Counted from the first letter of the stretch, positions 46,601 through 57,658 are shown. The stretch is DNA of 64,000 bases from Harringtonia aguacate (GCA_014183095.1 JACCPH010000003.1:186001-250000); one strand, 5' to 3'. Notes: generated by a model from the sequence alone, not told the origin. Numbers and translations are program-made.

Positions 46601-46749
46601 CTCGCTTCTTCATAATATCTGGTCTTCACTCGTTCTTTCCCACCATATTTCACATTTTGACTTTGAGCTGCGCCTGTTTATCACGTCGTCTCTGTCCTTC
46701 ACTTCTTTTTCGCTTTCCGTCGCGCCCACTGACCTCATTCTCTCGCTGA

Positions 46750-46765
46750 CCCCCCCCCCCCCCCC
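46750..46765. repeat. Poly-C run of 16
   Basis: This uninterrupted C run lies within the pyrimidine-rich leader region of the histidine kinase gene. Confidence 0.9.
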
Positions 46766-47419
46766 TGGGGCACATTATACCCACCCCAGCCTGAAATAAT
46801 TTTTAGTCCCGCCTCACTTGCAGAGCGGACGCCGCCTCGCTCGTTCCTCCCCTCGGCGAGCTCCCTCCCCCTCCCTCCCCCCTCCCTCTCCCCCCCTTTC
46901 CCCTTCCCTCGGGGAGGAGGAACCACACCCAACGAGGCTCTGCCCCGATCACGTCGATGCGTTCCTGCAGCCGACCAGCCGACGACGGTCGAATTTCTAT
47001 CTCCTATCTGGCACCAGACGCAGATCGCCTGCCCCCTCTCGCACCAGCCGCCTCCTCGTATTGGCGGGACTCCTGGCGCGGCTCCTGGCTCAGCCACAGA
47101 CAGAGACGGCAACCACCTGCCACACTCTGCCAGCGCTCTCATCCTGGGCTCGGCCGACCTCTGACAGCTCTTGACAGCGGAACACAACGAGTGAGCAGCT
47201 TGGGAGCTGGCCCACCACACGCTGGCAGAACCCGAATCCAACCACCATTCAAAGCCTCCCGAGGCTTTCCAAGGCCTGGCCTCTCCAGACTTCCCCAGGC
47301 TCCCCCAGGCTCCTCCAGGCTCCTCCAGGCTTCTCGACGACTTCATCCTGGCCTTGCCGGCTTCGTCTCCACCGCTGACGCCTCCCTTGCGCCGCGGCTA
47401 GCTGCCATCTCTGTTTCTT

Positions 47420-50400
47420 ATGATTCCTGCCATCGACCAGGTTTCCAAGCGGCTCTTCTGTTGCTGCTTTCCCCTGCTGGAAGGTGGTATAATGTCGTCT
47501 TCCTTTCCAGCAACCGTTCATCCTCCTCCTTCCCCTCCTCCCGGTGAGGAGTGTGCTCTCGCTCCGTCTTCCATGCCTACCGACGACGCCACGGCAATAT
47601 TGCCAAGACCGGCATGGGCCATACCAGCAGCCACACGATCACCACGACCGGAAAGCCCTGCCGCCGTAGCAGCAGCCGCAGCCGCAGCCGCAGCAGCAGC
47701 AGCAGCGGCAGGAACAAAAACAACAACAGCGGACCGAGCCGTCTCCGCAGCCGCCTCGATCTCGTCCATCTCCTCCGCCAACAGCAGCGCACATCCGCCC
47801 ATGTTCCCGCTGCTCCACATCTCCGTCGTCGAGTTGTTGGACGCCGATCCCCGCCCTTCGCTGGTCATATCTCTGTCGCAGTGGACGGCTGGGACACCCG
47901 GTGATAGCAATTGGCGGCAGACACACGTCTCCGAGAGCGGCTCGACCACCACGGAGCCTGCCTTTGTACCGCCCGTGGTCTACTGCAACCCAGCACTGAC
48001 CAACTCCCCCACGCTTCGAGACGTCGTCTCCGGGCTCAAGTCCCGCCATGCTGCCCTCTGGGCTGGCATTTCGCCGATCCCGGGGGAACAGAAAGCCTTG
48101 GCTTCCGTCCGCCATCTCGGACGTCACTGGACACGTTCCGTGCTCCGGAGTGGCCGATATGCTGTGATCAGTGCTAACGAGTCGGCATCGGCCGACATAG
48201 TCGCCCCGGCTGAACTGTCACGATCTCCACCACGCCCCCTACCCACGGCGGCGGCTTCCCAGCGACCCCAAGCCGAGCTACAACCACAACCACAACCACG
48301 ACCACCCACGCCGCCCACGTCTGCCGTCTGGCCGCGTGAGGTGGAATCGGCAGCATCACAGACCACGAGCGCTCATGGCCCAGAACAGACGCTGGCTGCA
48401 CCGAACGGTTATGGCAACGTCGTGAGCACGGGCACGAACACGGGCACGAACACGGGCACGAACACGGACGAGACCCGTCACCATCTGCACGAGTTCGAAG
48501 TCATTGCCAACTTCATGCCGCTGGGCATGTGCATCTTGGACTCGGCCGGGAACGTCACGTTTGCCAACAGTGCCTGGTATCACATCATGGGCGTCCCTCC
48601 CGGCCTCGAGGGCACGACCATCACCAAGGACGAGTTTCTCGCATACATTGAAGACGATGACCTGCCGGCCGTAGCGCAGTTCTACGACCAGATCGTCGAA
48701 ATGCCACACTTGACGTTTGGGTTCCGCGTAAAAAAGTACGGCGGCCAGGACGCGACAGCCACGACGCTGGAGAGCGCACACGCCACTGCCGAGGTGGATA
48801 TGGAGAAATTTCCCGATGCGACGGTGCGGATTTCGCGCGCCTGCCAAGTCCTCGCGTCCGCACATGTCGAGCAGGACGCCGCCGGCGGCGTCGCCCGCGT
48901 CTTGGTCTGCCTTCGCGACATCACCGAGCACCGCCGGATGACCGAGGATGCCAACCGCAACGCCCAGCAAGCCAGCAATTTCAGGCGCATGGCTGAGTTT
49001 GCCACGGTCGGCCTGTACGACATGGACGTCGACGGCCGTCTGCGCAGCGCGAACCGGGTCTTTTACGAGATGTGCGGCCTGGATGCCGCCGAGGACGACG
49101 ACCTGGAGCACCAGATCGTCCACCCGTGGAAGCAGTGCGTGGCCGACCAAGACCAGCACCTCGTCGATGCCAGCCTGCAGCGCCTGGTCGCCGACGGCGA
49201 GCTCCAGACGCTCGAGATGCGCTTCAAGACGCCGTGGACGACCACCGACGGCGACGGGAACACGATTACCGCGCCTCGCTGGATCGAGGCCACGCTGCTG
49301 CCCGTCAAGGACGCCGACAGCCGCCGGGTGCTGTCTGCGACGGGCTGCCTGATCGACGTGTCCCTGCAAAAGTGGCAGCTCGAGCGCGAGCGCCAGGTCA
49401 AGGAGGCGGCCCTCGAGGCCAAGCACCAGCAGGAGAACTTTGTCGACTTCACGTCGCACGAGATCCGCAACCCGCTCACCGTCATCATGCACTGCGGCGA
49501 CGCCGTCCTCGAGTGCCTGACGCGCATGCGCGACATTGCACGCCACGCCGACCTCGAGCGGTCCGACATGTCCATGTCCATGTCCATGTCCGAGCCGGCC
49601 AAGCTGCAGAGGGCCCTTCTCGAGGACAGCATCGACTATGCCGAGATCATCATCGGCTCCGCCCTGCACCAAAAGTCCATCGTCGACGACATCCTGACCA
49701 TGTCCAAGATGGACTCGGAGATGCTGGCCGTGACGCCCGTCATCGTCGACCCGGTCGACATTGTACGCTCCACCGTCAAGATGTTTGAGGTCCAGGCGCG
49801 GCAGCACGACATCCGACTCGCCATGACCGTGGACCCGTCCTTTACGCAGCTGGGCCGGCGGTTTTTCAGCCTGGACCCGTCGCGCGTGAAGCAGATTCTC
49901 ATCAACCTGCTCGCCAACGCCCTCAAGTTCACCCGCTCCGTCGCCGTCCGTCGGGTCTGCATCCATGTCAGCGCCTCCCACAGCCGCCCGACCGACGAGA
50001 CCTGCTCTGTGTCGTTTGCGCCGCGCAGCGAGTCCCCAGCCGGCGTCATCACGGCCGGTGCGGCCAAGGGCGAGTCCGTCTTCCTCATCTTCGAGGTCAA
50101 GGACAGCGGCGAGGGCCTGACGCGGGAGGCCATGGACACCCTGTTCCAAAAGTTTGTCCAGGTGCATCTGAACACGCATGTCAAGCACGGCGGGTCTGGG
50201 CTCGGCCTGTTCATCAGCAAGCGCCTGGCCGAAATCCAGAACGGCGCCATCGGCGTGGCCTCGCAGCTGGACGTCGGGACGACGTTTACCTTTTACATTG
50301 AAGCCCACATGCCGCCTTCTTCCGCCGCCGCCGCCGCCGCCGCCGCGCTCGGCGCTGTCTCCACAGATGAGGCGGCAGCGGCGGCGGCGGCCAAGCTGGC

Positions 50401-51298
50401 CTTGGTGGCGGGTTTGGATGGACCGCTGCCTGTGCCAGAAGAAAAAAACGAGCACACGAGGACGCCCACCGGAGCGGGGGCGGCGGAGGACGATCTGTCT
50501 GCCGACGAGGCTGCCGCCGCCGCCGCCGCCGCGCCGAACCTCCTCAGCGCGGATCACCTTGACCACGCAGACTTTACGTATCGCACGGCATCGGCGGCGA
50601 ACAGCGGCGCGACCACCCCGACTGCCTACGGCACCACGGACGGCCCGGCCGATGGCACACCGACCAGCATCACGGTGGATGTCACAAGGGCGGAAGAGGC
50701 GGCCGAGACAGACAAGACGCTGGCACGGGGCCCGCGATCGATACCGTCTCCCACCTCACCCATGTCGCCGTCGTCGCCGTCGCCTCCGGGGATGCACAGC
50801 GTGCTTCTGGTGGAGGACAACATGATCAACCAGAAGGTGACGCGGCGGCATTTTCAAAAGAACGGCTTCGTTGTGCACGTGGCCGCCAACGGACTGGAGG
50901 CGCTGGAGAAGATTGGCCAGTCTGACCGCTGTGTCGCCGGCGGCTACCCGCTGTCCGTCGTGCTGATGGACATGGAGATGCCGGTGCAGGATGGGCTGAC
51001 ATGCACACGGCACATCCGCAAGATGGAGGCAGCAGGCAGCATCTCGGGCGGCCACCTGCCTGTCCTGATGATCACGGGCAATGCGCGGCCGGAGCAGACG
51101 GCCGAGGCCATGGCTGTCGGCTGCGACGACGTCGTCGTCAAGCCGTTCCAGATGCACAAGCTGTACGAGCGCGTCCAGCTCGCCATGCGCATGGCCGATG
51201 AGGAGAACAGACAGACCACCACGGCAGAAGCTAGTGTGCTCGGGGAAGAAGTGCGGACAGGCGAGGAGGACCTTGTTCCACCGCAACCAGGGCGTTGA
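47420..51298 (+). CDS. Hybrid sensor histidine kinase with two PAS domains and receiver
   Basis: A cytosolic phosphorelay sensor of 1,292 aa in one exon; no membrane helix is seen. After a disordered, Ala-rich N-terminus comes a PAS-like segment (about 125-215, ending in YCNPAL-type text), then PAS 1 (about 354-470), PAS 2 (about 520-650), the HisKA H-box FTSHEIRNPL (His680), HATPase N-box NLLANALKFT (Asn829), G1 KDSGEGL, G2 GGSGLGLF, an Ala-rich linker, and a receiver (about 1,125-1,255) with LLVEDN, LMDMEMP (Asp1184) and KPF. Phosphate would pass to an HPt protein encoded elsewhere. ATG 47,420 is the first; 47,492 (MSSSFPA) is an in-frame alternative. A 12-bp repeat at 48,431-48,466 adds Gly-Thr-Asn-Thr repeats before PAS 1. 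The ligand is unknown. Confidence 0.92.
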   Translation: MIPAIDQVSKRLFCCCFPLLEGGIMSSSFPATVHPPPSPPPGEECALAPSSMPTDDATAILPRPAWAIPAATRSPRPESPAAVAAAAAAAAAAAAAAGTKTTTADRAVSAAASISSISSANSSAHPPMFPLLHISVVELLDADPRPSLVISLSQWTAGTPGDSNWRQTHVSESGSTTTEPAFVPPVVYCNPALTNSPTLRDVVSGLKSRHAALWAGISPIPGEQKALASVRHLGRHWTRSVLRSGRYAVISANESASADIVAPAELSRSPPRPLPTAAASQRPQAELQPQPQPRPPTPPTSAVWPREVESAASQTTSAHGPEQTLAAPNGYGNVVSTGTNTGTNTGTNTDETRHHLHEFEVIANFMPLGMCILDSAGNVTFANSAWYHIMGVPPGLEGTTITKDEFLAYIEDDDLPAVAQFYDQIVEMPHLTFGFRVKKYGGQDATATTLESAHATAEVDMEKFPDATVRISRACQVLASAHVEQDAAGGVARVLVCLRDITEHRRMTEDANRNAQQASNFRRMAEFATVGLYDMDVDGRLRSANRVFYEMCGLDAAEDDDLEHQIVHPWKQCVADQDQHLVDASLQRLVADGELQTLEMRFKTPWTTTDGDGNTITAPRWIEATLLPVKDADSRRVLSATGCLIDVSLQKWQLERERQVKEAALEAKHQQENFVDFTSHEIRNPLTVIMHCGDAVLECLTRMRDIARHADLERSDMSMSMSMSEPAKLQRALLEDSIDYAEIIIGSALHQKSIVDDILTMSKMDSEMLAVTPVIVDPVDIVRSTVKMFEVQARQHDIRLAMTVDPSFTQLGRRFFSLDPSRVKQILINLLANALKFTRSVAVRRVCIHVSASHSRPTDETCSVSFAPRSESPAGVITAGAAKGESVFLIFEVKDSGEGLTREAMDTLFQKFVQVHLNTHVKHGGSGLGLFISKRLAEIQNGAIGVASQLDVGTTFTFYIEAHMPPSSAAAAAAAALGAVSTDEAAAAAAAKLALVAGLDGPLPVPEEKNEHTRTPTGAGAAEDDLSADEAAAAAAAAPNLLSADHLDHADFTYRTASAANSGATTPTAYGTTDGPADGTPTSITVDVTRAEEAAETDKTLARGPRSIPSPTSPMSPSSPSPPGMHSVLLVEDNMINQKVTRRHFQKNGFVVHVAANGLEALEKIGQSDRCVAGGYPLSVVLMDMEMPVQDGLTCTRHIRKMEAAGSISGGHLPVLMITGNARPEQTAEAMAVGCDDVVVKPFQMHKLYERVQLAMRMADEENRQTTTAEASVLGEEVRTGEEDLVPPQPGR
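48431..48466 (+). repeat. Coding 12-bp tandem repeat, three copies
   Basis: GGCACGAACACG occurs three times exactly, coding Gly-Thr-Asn-Thr units in the linker before PAS 1. Copy number could vary between strains without breaking frame. Confidence 0.9.
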
Positions 51299-51795
51299 TA
51301 TATACGGAGCATACTGGGTAGCATTTGTTGAGCGGCACATATTGGAGCGCGTATTCGGGAGGGGAAGGGGGTCGGGGGCGTCGGGGGGGAATGCATACTT
51401 CCCACTACCATTGTTGCCCGGGGCGAGTGTAAGATGATTGTCGGGGTGATGATGGCTCTCGCTACGAAGAGAGCCTGCATGATTAATGAATGATAATTTA
51501 TGAACGGCACGGGGTTGCTGGCGAACAGCCGAGGGGGATGGAGTCAGCCGCTCTGGCTGCTGTACTCCCGTCATTATTCCTGCCTGTATCTCGTGTATAT
51601 GATTCCTTGGCTATGCTCTGGTCCATCATCTGCTTGCCATGACCTCCGATACAACAAATATGTATTATCACGCGAATGCAATGCCGTTCAGAAGCAGACT
51701 GTAGGAGATACCTTGGGTCTTGCCTAGCTGCTTCTCGTGCCTCCTTACCCCTTGTCCTTTTGCCTCTTTCTATCTCGTCCCGTTTCTTGTCCTCC
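51299..51795. other. Convergent 3' flanks, histidine kinase/Mpv17 gene
   Basis: The 497 bases between two stop codons contain AT-rich sequence and a TTAATGAATGATAATTTATG segment near 51,483. No gene is seen. Confidence 0.5.
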
Positions 51796-52675
51796 TCACG
51801 CCTCCTTGGCCGACGCGAACAGGCTGACGTAGACGCCCCAGGCGACGCCGGCGAGGCCGCCGACGAGGTTGCGCGTGCCCACGTCCGACAGCAGCGCAAA
51901 GTTGCCGAGGCTGATCCACGGCCAGAAGCGCCAGCTCGCCGTCAGCATGGGCCAGAAGCCCGCCTGCACGCGCGCCGCCGCGGCCGCCGGCAGCGTCGGC
52001 AGCACGGCCCGCAGAGACGCTACCACAGCGGTTGCGGTCGCGGTCGCAGTTGCATGCGGGGGGACCGCCTCTGCCACGGCCGCCCAGCAGCCCAGGTACG
52101 AGCAAAAGAGCACCTGATTGGCGGCGGAGCCGGCGGTCTGGTCGAGGGCGGTCTTGACGAGGGTGTTGCGGAGGCCAGAAGGCGGCGGCGAAGGCGGTGC
52201 CTTGGACACGCCATTCGGCTTGCCGTCTGGCGTGCCGTCACTTCCCCCGTCTGGCTTGGGGAATCTGCGCTCCAGGTAGAGTTGCCTTGAGCGGGATAGA
52301 GGCAGCGGTGAGCAAGTCATAGCAAGACACACACAGAGAGAGATCAGGCGACCTACCACCAAACGTTGGGCGGCGTGCTGAGGCAGGCGTAGACAAACAT
52401 CTGCACGACGGGGATCCAGTCAAAGGGTAGCAGCGGCTGAAGAGGCGCACAAGCGAACAAGCCTCCCCTCCCAAGAGAGAGAGAGAGAGAGAGGGAAACC
52501 AGCCGGTCAGCCTCGTGAAGCTTCAGCTGAAAGGAGAAAGGAAAATTTTTTTTTAAAAAAAAAAAAAACTGCTCACAGTCCCCTTTTGGTGCGCGGTCAG
52601 CGCCTGGGCCAGCAGGCTCGACACGACGCTGAGCAGGGCCGTCTGCACGGTGATGGCGGTGACGGACGAGGCCAT
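51796..52675 (-). CDS. Mpv17/PMP22-family integral membrane protein
   Basis: A small channel-like protein of an organelle membrane (peroxisomal or mitochondrial inner membrane in relatives). Exons are 52,577-52,675, 52,357-52,436 and 51,796-52,285, giving 222 aa. The ATG at 52,675 opens a hydrophobic helix (TALLSVVSSLLAQAL). Exon 2 codes the PFDWIPVVQMFVYACLSTPP segment and exon 3 begins WQLYLERRF. The second half holds the Mpv17 region: FWPMLTASWRFWPWISLGNF, then a final helix (LVGGLAGVAWGVYVSLFA). The WxxWP and closing W..Y motifs are the family signature. Both introns are short and restore frame (one donor GTGAGC, the other GTAGGT). A poly-A/T stretch lies in intron 1. Confidence 0.86.
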
Positions 52676-53542
52676 GGGTGGTGGTGGTGGCAGTAGCGGT
52701 GGCGGCAGGTGAGCTTGTCTAGTGTCTAGAATGTAGAATGTCTAAAAAAAAAGGAACGCTCAGAGAATCGGTGACGCTGCGCAGGTTTGCGAAAAAAAAA
52801 AGAGACCAAAAGAAGAAAGAAGCTCTTCCCCGTAGCAGAAAATGAAGAGAGAGGTCAGTCAAGCAGCCTCCCCCTGTCGCACCGGCCGACGGCAGACAGG
52901 GAAAGGAGCACAGACAGACGAGGTAGGCACGATCGCCGCTGCCGCGGCCACGCCCACCGGCAGGGGCCGTCATTGGTCCATCTGGCAGCGCTCCACACCC
53001 TGCATACAGGGCATAATCACGTACACGTCCCCCCCCCGCGGCGGTGGACAATGACTCGCACATACAATAGGCCGAGTCCTCGTACTCGTATTTGTACAAG
53101 CGAGCTTGGCTGGATTTTCTTTTCTGTTCTCTTTCTCTCTTTTTTTTTTTCTTTTTTTTTTTCATTTTATTAATTTTCTCGCTTATGCTCATGGATAACG
53201 GTCGTCTCGTGACTTCTGACAGCCCGCCCTCCTTCTAGGGTGCCTATTTTTATTTTTGCCTCCTGTATATTTATTACTCGTACGCCCAGACTGCCGGCCG
53301 TTTGTGGTTGTTCGTACAAAAAGCACCGCGTATATTACATGGGAAACGTGACATGAAGCAGGTCGAAATGGAAATGGAAATGGGATGGGCCGTGACATGA
53401 CAGCCATTGTCGTCGTCCGTCTGCACTCGTTCTTCGTTCTCGTGCGAGCTCGCCCGGGCCATTCCCCCCCCCGCGCGCGCTGTGGCCCACAGGACAGGGA
53501 CATGCCACTGCCGTGGTCGTTCGCCCCCCCCTTCGTCATGGC
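52676..53542. other. Intergenic 867 bases upstream of the Mpv17 gene
   Basis: This lies between the Mpv17-family start and the YIF1 stop, both genes being on the minus strand. It carries T-rich runs (53,140-53,175), TACTCGTA motifs at 53,083-53,090 and 53,275-53,283, and a GATGGG-type repeat near 53,366-53,390. No gene is seen. Confidence 0.5.
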
Positions 53543-54631
53543 TCATGCCCGGCTGAGGATCCACATCAGCAGCAGCTGCACACCGTACGAGTAGAAGAAG
53601 AGGAACTGGGTGCGCTGGTTGCGCTTGGCCCGCGTGTCGGTCTGCATGGCGCGGCTGTCGGCCGAGTTCTCCGGCAGCAGCACGTATTTGAGGGAGCGCA
53701 TCTGGACCGTTAGCGGGGCGCATTGTATGCATGCATGCATGCATGCATGCATGCTTGTTTGCTTGCATGCTTGTTTGCTTGCATGCATAGAGAGGGAAAA
53801 GGACACCTACCAGGAACAGCGAGTTGGCCAGGAACGTGTACAGGAAGAGAGACCAGCCGACCCAGCCGCCCGTGCCCGTGCCGCCGTTGACGAGCTCGGC
53901 CACGGCGATGGTGGCAATGACGCCGACAAACTTGTAGCCCGAGTAGGCGACGAGGTCCAGCAGCTGCGACGTGTTGGAGATGCTCAGCAAGTAGCAGCCG
54001 AGCTTGAGGCCGAGGATCTCGACGCCGACCACGGCCAGCGCCACGGATGCGGTGTAGCCCAGCAGCTCCGGCTGGAACTGGCCGCGCAGGCCGGCGACGA
54101 GAGTGGACAGCAGGATGTACGTGACCACGGACATGACGGGGATGTACATGTCCGGGCTGTTGATGTCGTCGCGGGGGGGCAGAAACCAGCCCTCCTGGCC
54201 GCCGGGGCCGACCGTCTGCTTGCGCGACCAGGGCTTGTGGCGCCAGGGGAAGAGCACGAGGAAGAGCTTGCTGCTGACGTACGAGTTGGAGACGTTGAAG
54301 TAGTGCTTGAGGACGCTGACGTTGACGTAGCGGTTGATCTGAGGAGGTTAGGAGCGAGCAGACAAATCGACGAGCGAAGCGAGGACAACAAAAAGCGACA
54401 ATAAAAAGCGACAACAAAGAGCGACAACAAAAAGCGAGGAAAAAACGAGGACAACAAACACAAACTCACATTCTGCTCCATGTACTCCTGTCCTTGCCGA
54501 AAGGCCGTCTGCGACAGCTGCGCGGCCACCTGCGCCGCCGGGTCGTTCATGAACTGGCCATACTGGCCAAACATGTTGCCCAGCGGCACGCCCGTAGAGC
54601 CCGGGTGCTGCTGCGGCGGCTGCGGCTGCCC

Positions 54632-54664
<33 letters not shown>

Positions 54665-54808
54665 TGGGTAGGGGCTGCTGCCGTAGGTCTGCGGATGGGG
54701 CTGCGACGACGTGGGCAGAGGCGGCGAGCGCAGCTGCGGCACCGTCGACACGTGCTGCGGCACCGGGTGGTGCAGCGGCGGCGACTGGCCGTAGACGGCA
54801 CGCTGCAT
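53543..54808 (-). CDS. YIF1: Yif1, COPII/ER-Golgi vesicle protein
   Basis: A five-helix Golgi/ER membrane protein that partners Yip1 and the Ypt GTPases in ER-to-Golgi transport. Exons are 54,470-54,808, 53,811-54,338 and 53,543-53,701, all phase 0, giving 341 aa. The N-terminal 110 residues are cytosolic, Pro/Gln-rich with a poly-Gln run, ending in the family block FMNDPAAQVAAQLSQTAFRQ. Exon 2 opens INRYVNVSVLKHYFNVSNSY and continues KPWSR, RDDINSPDMYIPVMSVVTY and the helices. Exon 3 gives the last helix (FLFFYSYGVQLLLMWILSR). It shares a divergent 637-base promoter with SRP101, another secretory gene. Assignment is firm. Confidence 0.93.
53727..53789. repeat. (ATGC)n array in YIF1 intron 2
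   Basis: Seven ATGC units (53,727-53,754) are followed by GCTTGTTT/GCATGC variants up to 53,789. Alternating purine-pyrimidine sequence of this kind is self-complementary and can form hairpins or Z-DNA. Confidence 0.85.
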
Positions 54809-55445
54809 TGTGGGAGGAGGGCGAGGGCGAGGAGGATGGGAAGAAGACAAGTCGAGGACAGGTCGAGGAAGTTGGGCAGAGGCGTCGACTTTTGAGCGTG
54901 GCCAAAAGTCGAAAACGTGAGAGTCGAGAGAAAAATCCTCCCCGACGTGCCGTCGCTATGAAAGACACGTCATCAATTTGCCGTCTGTGGTCGAGATGGG
55001 GGGGTGAGGGAGGGAAAGAGGGCGCAGGCGCGTTGAAGTCGGTTTGCTGGCCTCTCTGCTCGCACGTCGGATAATAATATGTACGCAATAACTACTCGTA
55101 TACATAATAACGCCGCAACGCGGACTGTACACTTGTCGACAACGCTTAGCGGCAGGCCCCGCAAAAATCTTTTTCCGATTAGACCTTATCTTAGCGCATG
55201 GTTTCTTAATCGGACACATATCGGCGAAAAGCGCACACCAAACAGAGCTTCTCTCCTCGCCCGGACCCTTCCTTCTCCCCCCCTCCCCCTTCCGGAGACT
55301 CCTCTGAGGCATATATTCTGCATTCTACACCACTCCGCACATTTCGCAACCTCTCCATTTCTCGAATTCCCCCCCTCCCCCTCCTCCCACCCTTCCCATC
55401 ATCGTTTGCGGCCGATCGATCGGATACAGGAATGCGACAGCAGCC
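54809..55445. promoter_or_regulatory. Divergent promoter, YIF1/SRP101
   Basis: The 637 bases separate two secretory-pathway start codons. It holds a TACTCGTA motif (55,093-55,100) and a pyrimidine-rich tract just before SRP101 (about 55,250-55,400). A shared promoter could co-regulate the two genes. Confidence 0.5.
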
Positions 55446-56177
55446 ATGCTGGACAGCTTCGAAATCGTCACAACCTCCGGCGTAGTGCTGTGGTCGCGCA
55501 GCTACGCCTTTGTCAGCCCGTCCGTCGTCAACAAGTTTATCAACGACGTGTTCATCGAGGAGAATGCGGGCACCAAGGAAGAGTTTGTCGGCGGCGGCGG
55601 CGGCGACGGCGAGGGCGGCAGTGGTGGTGGCGGCAGCGTCGTGCACGCGCCCTACCTGACGGACCAGTACGCCGTCAAATGGACCTTTGTCAAGGAGCTG
55701 GGCATCATCTTTGTCGCCGTATACAAGTCGCTGCTGCATCTGTCGTGGATCGACAAGCTCGTCGAGCACATCCGCACCATCTTTGTCAATCTCTACGGCG
55801 ACCAGCTGACCCGCCCCAACACCACCGTTGTCGAGTGCTCGCGCTTCGGCGACTACTTTGACCAGCAGATGAACGAGCTCGAGGGCGGCGGCGCATCGTC
55901 GCATGAGATGCCATCCAAGAAGCCGGCCGTCGCCGCTGCTGCTGCTACCCCGGCCGTCGCCCCGACGATGATCGCCGTCGACAAGGACCGCTCGCCCATC
56001 TCCACACCCGCCGACACGCCTGCAAACTCCCGGCCCTCGACACCCGCCACTACCACCACCACCAGCTATGAGCTCCGCGGCAGCAGCGGCCACACCACGA
56101 TGAGCCCGCCGGCCAAGATCTCGCGGCGGGCCCGCAAGGCAAAGAAGGCAAAGGAGGCGGCCGGAGCCGGTGCCGCT

Positions 56178-56215
<38 letters not shown>

Positions 56216-57658
56216 GTACTCGAGCGACGAGGGTTCCGTCCGCAAGCAGAACCAGAACCAGCACCAGCATCAGCACCCGCACCAACACCCGCATCACAAG
56301 GATGGCCGGGCGGGAAAGGCGGCCAAGAAGGGCCGCAAGTGGGGGGTGGACGGCATGGCCGACGAGGACGAGGACGTGCAGCTGGACTACTCGGGCGGTG
56401 TGGCGGCGGCTGGCAGCAGCGACAGTCGGCCAGCAGCCGAGGTCGAGCGCGTCGACGCTTCGACGTGGGGCTCCAAGACGTCCAAGGGTCAGTTTGTGCT
56501 CAAGGACCTGGACAACGAGGTGCACTCGATCCTGGCCGAGGCCGAGGCCGACCGGGCAGCATCAAAGAGCGGAGCCAACGCCACGGGGGCCGCCGGCGGT
56601 CTGCTGGGCACTGGGCTCAGCACCATTGGCGGGCTGTTCCGCAATGTCGTGGGCGGCAAGACGCTGACCCGGGAGGACTTGGACAAGGCGATGCGTGGCA
56701 TGGAGGACCACCTGCTGCGCAAGAACGTGGCACGCGAGGCAGCTGTGCGGTTGTGCGAGAGCGTCGAGGCCGATCTGATGGGGGTGAAGACGGGGAATTT
56801 CGAGAGTGAGTTTTTTTTTTTTTTCTTCTTTTTTTTTCCTTTTTTTTTGTTATCTTTTCCTCCCCTCCTAACTCGGCAGGCACAAACACCCGCGTCCGCA
56901 CCGCCTTCGAGGCGGCCCTCACAAAGATGCTGACGCCGACGTCGTCGCTGGACCTGCTGCGCGAGATCGACGCCGTGACGGCACCACCGGCCACGTCGCT
57001 GCGCAAGTCGCGGCCGTACGTCATCTCCATCGTCGGCGTCAACGGCGTCGGCAAGTCGACCAACCTGTCCAAGATCTGCTACTTTTTGCTGCAGAACCGC
57101 TACAAGGTCCTCATCGCCGCCGGCGACACCTTCCGCTCCGGCGCCGTCGAGCAGCTCGCCGTCCACGTGCGCAACCTGCAGGAGCTGACCGCCCGTGAGG
57201 GCAGCGGCGCCGCCGTCGCCCTGTACCAGCGAGGCTATGGCAAAGACGCCGCCGCCGTCGCCAAAGACGCCGTCGCCCACGCCGCCCACGAGGGCTTCGA
57301 CGTCGTCCTCATCGACACCGCCGGCCGCCGCCACAACGACGCTCGCCTCATGTCCTCGCTCGAGAAGTTTGCCAAGTTCGCCCAGCCCGACAAGATCCTC
57401 ATGGTCGGCGAGGCCCTCGTCGGCACCGACAGCGTCGCCCAGGCCCGCAGCTTCAACTCCGCCTTTGGCGCCGCCCGCTCCCTCGACGGCTTCATCATCT
57501 CAAAATGCGACACCGTCGGCAGCATGGTCGGCACCCTCGTCAGCCTCGTCCACGCCACCCACGTCCCCATCCTCTTCGTCGGCGTCGGCCAGCACTACTC
57601 CGACCTACGCAACTTCTCCGTCAAGTGGGCCGTCGAGCGGCTGCTGAGCAGCGACTGA
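55446..57658 (+). CDS. SRP101: Signal recognition particle receptor alpha subunit
   Basis: The GTPase at the ER membrane that receives SRP-ribosome complexes. Exons are 55,446-56,805 and 56,880-57,658 (74-base intron containing long T tracts), giving 712 aa. The longin-like SRX domain (1-155) starts MLDSFEIVTTSGVVLWSR and binds the beta subunit. A long charged linker with poly-Ala, Gln/His repeats and basic KKAKK stretches follows. The NG domain begins with the helical N part and then the GTPase: GVNGVGKSTNLSK (G1), DTFRSGAVEQL, DTAGRR (G3), SKCD in place of the usual TKxD (G4), and the closing GVGQHYSDLRNF. Poly-Gly in the SRX loop is an expansion. Of the first 30 codons, 26 end in G/C, the local housekeeping norm. 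Confidence 0.95.

Larger units (their letters stand above)
42583..47419. other. 4.8 kb gene-poor region upstream of the histidine kinase
   Basis: The left part (to about 43,100) keeps the moderate composition of the PKS island. Then come poly-A and GA tracts and a dense group of TACTCGTA motifs (43,411-45,301). From about 45,690 to 47,400 the + strand is strongly pyrimidine-rich and all three + frames stay open for long stretches, which is a composition effect. A possible TATA element (45,635-45,646) would give the kinase a leader of about 1.75 kb. I see no gene with a family signature. Confidence 0.5.

Noticed and set aside
48356..50566. 736-codon minus frame antisense to the histidine kinase
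   Set aside because: It is the shadow of a GC3-rich gene; the + strand carries all histidine kinase boxes.
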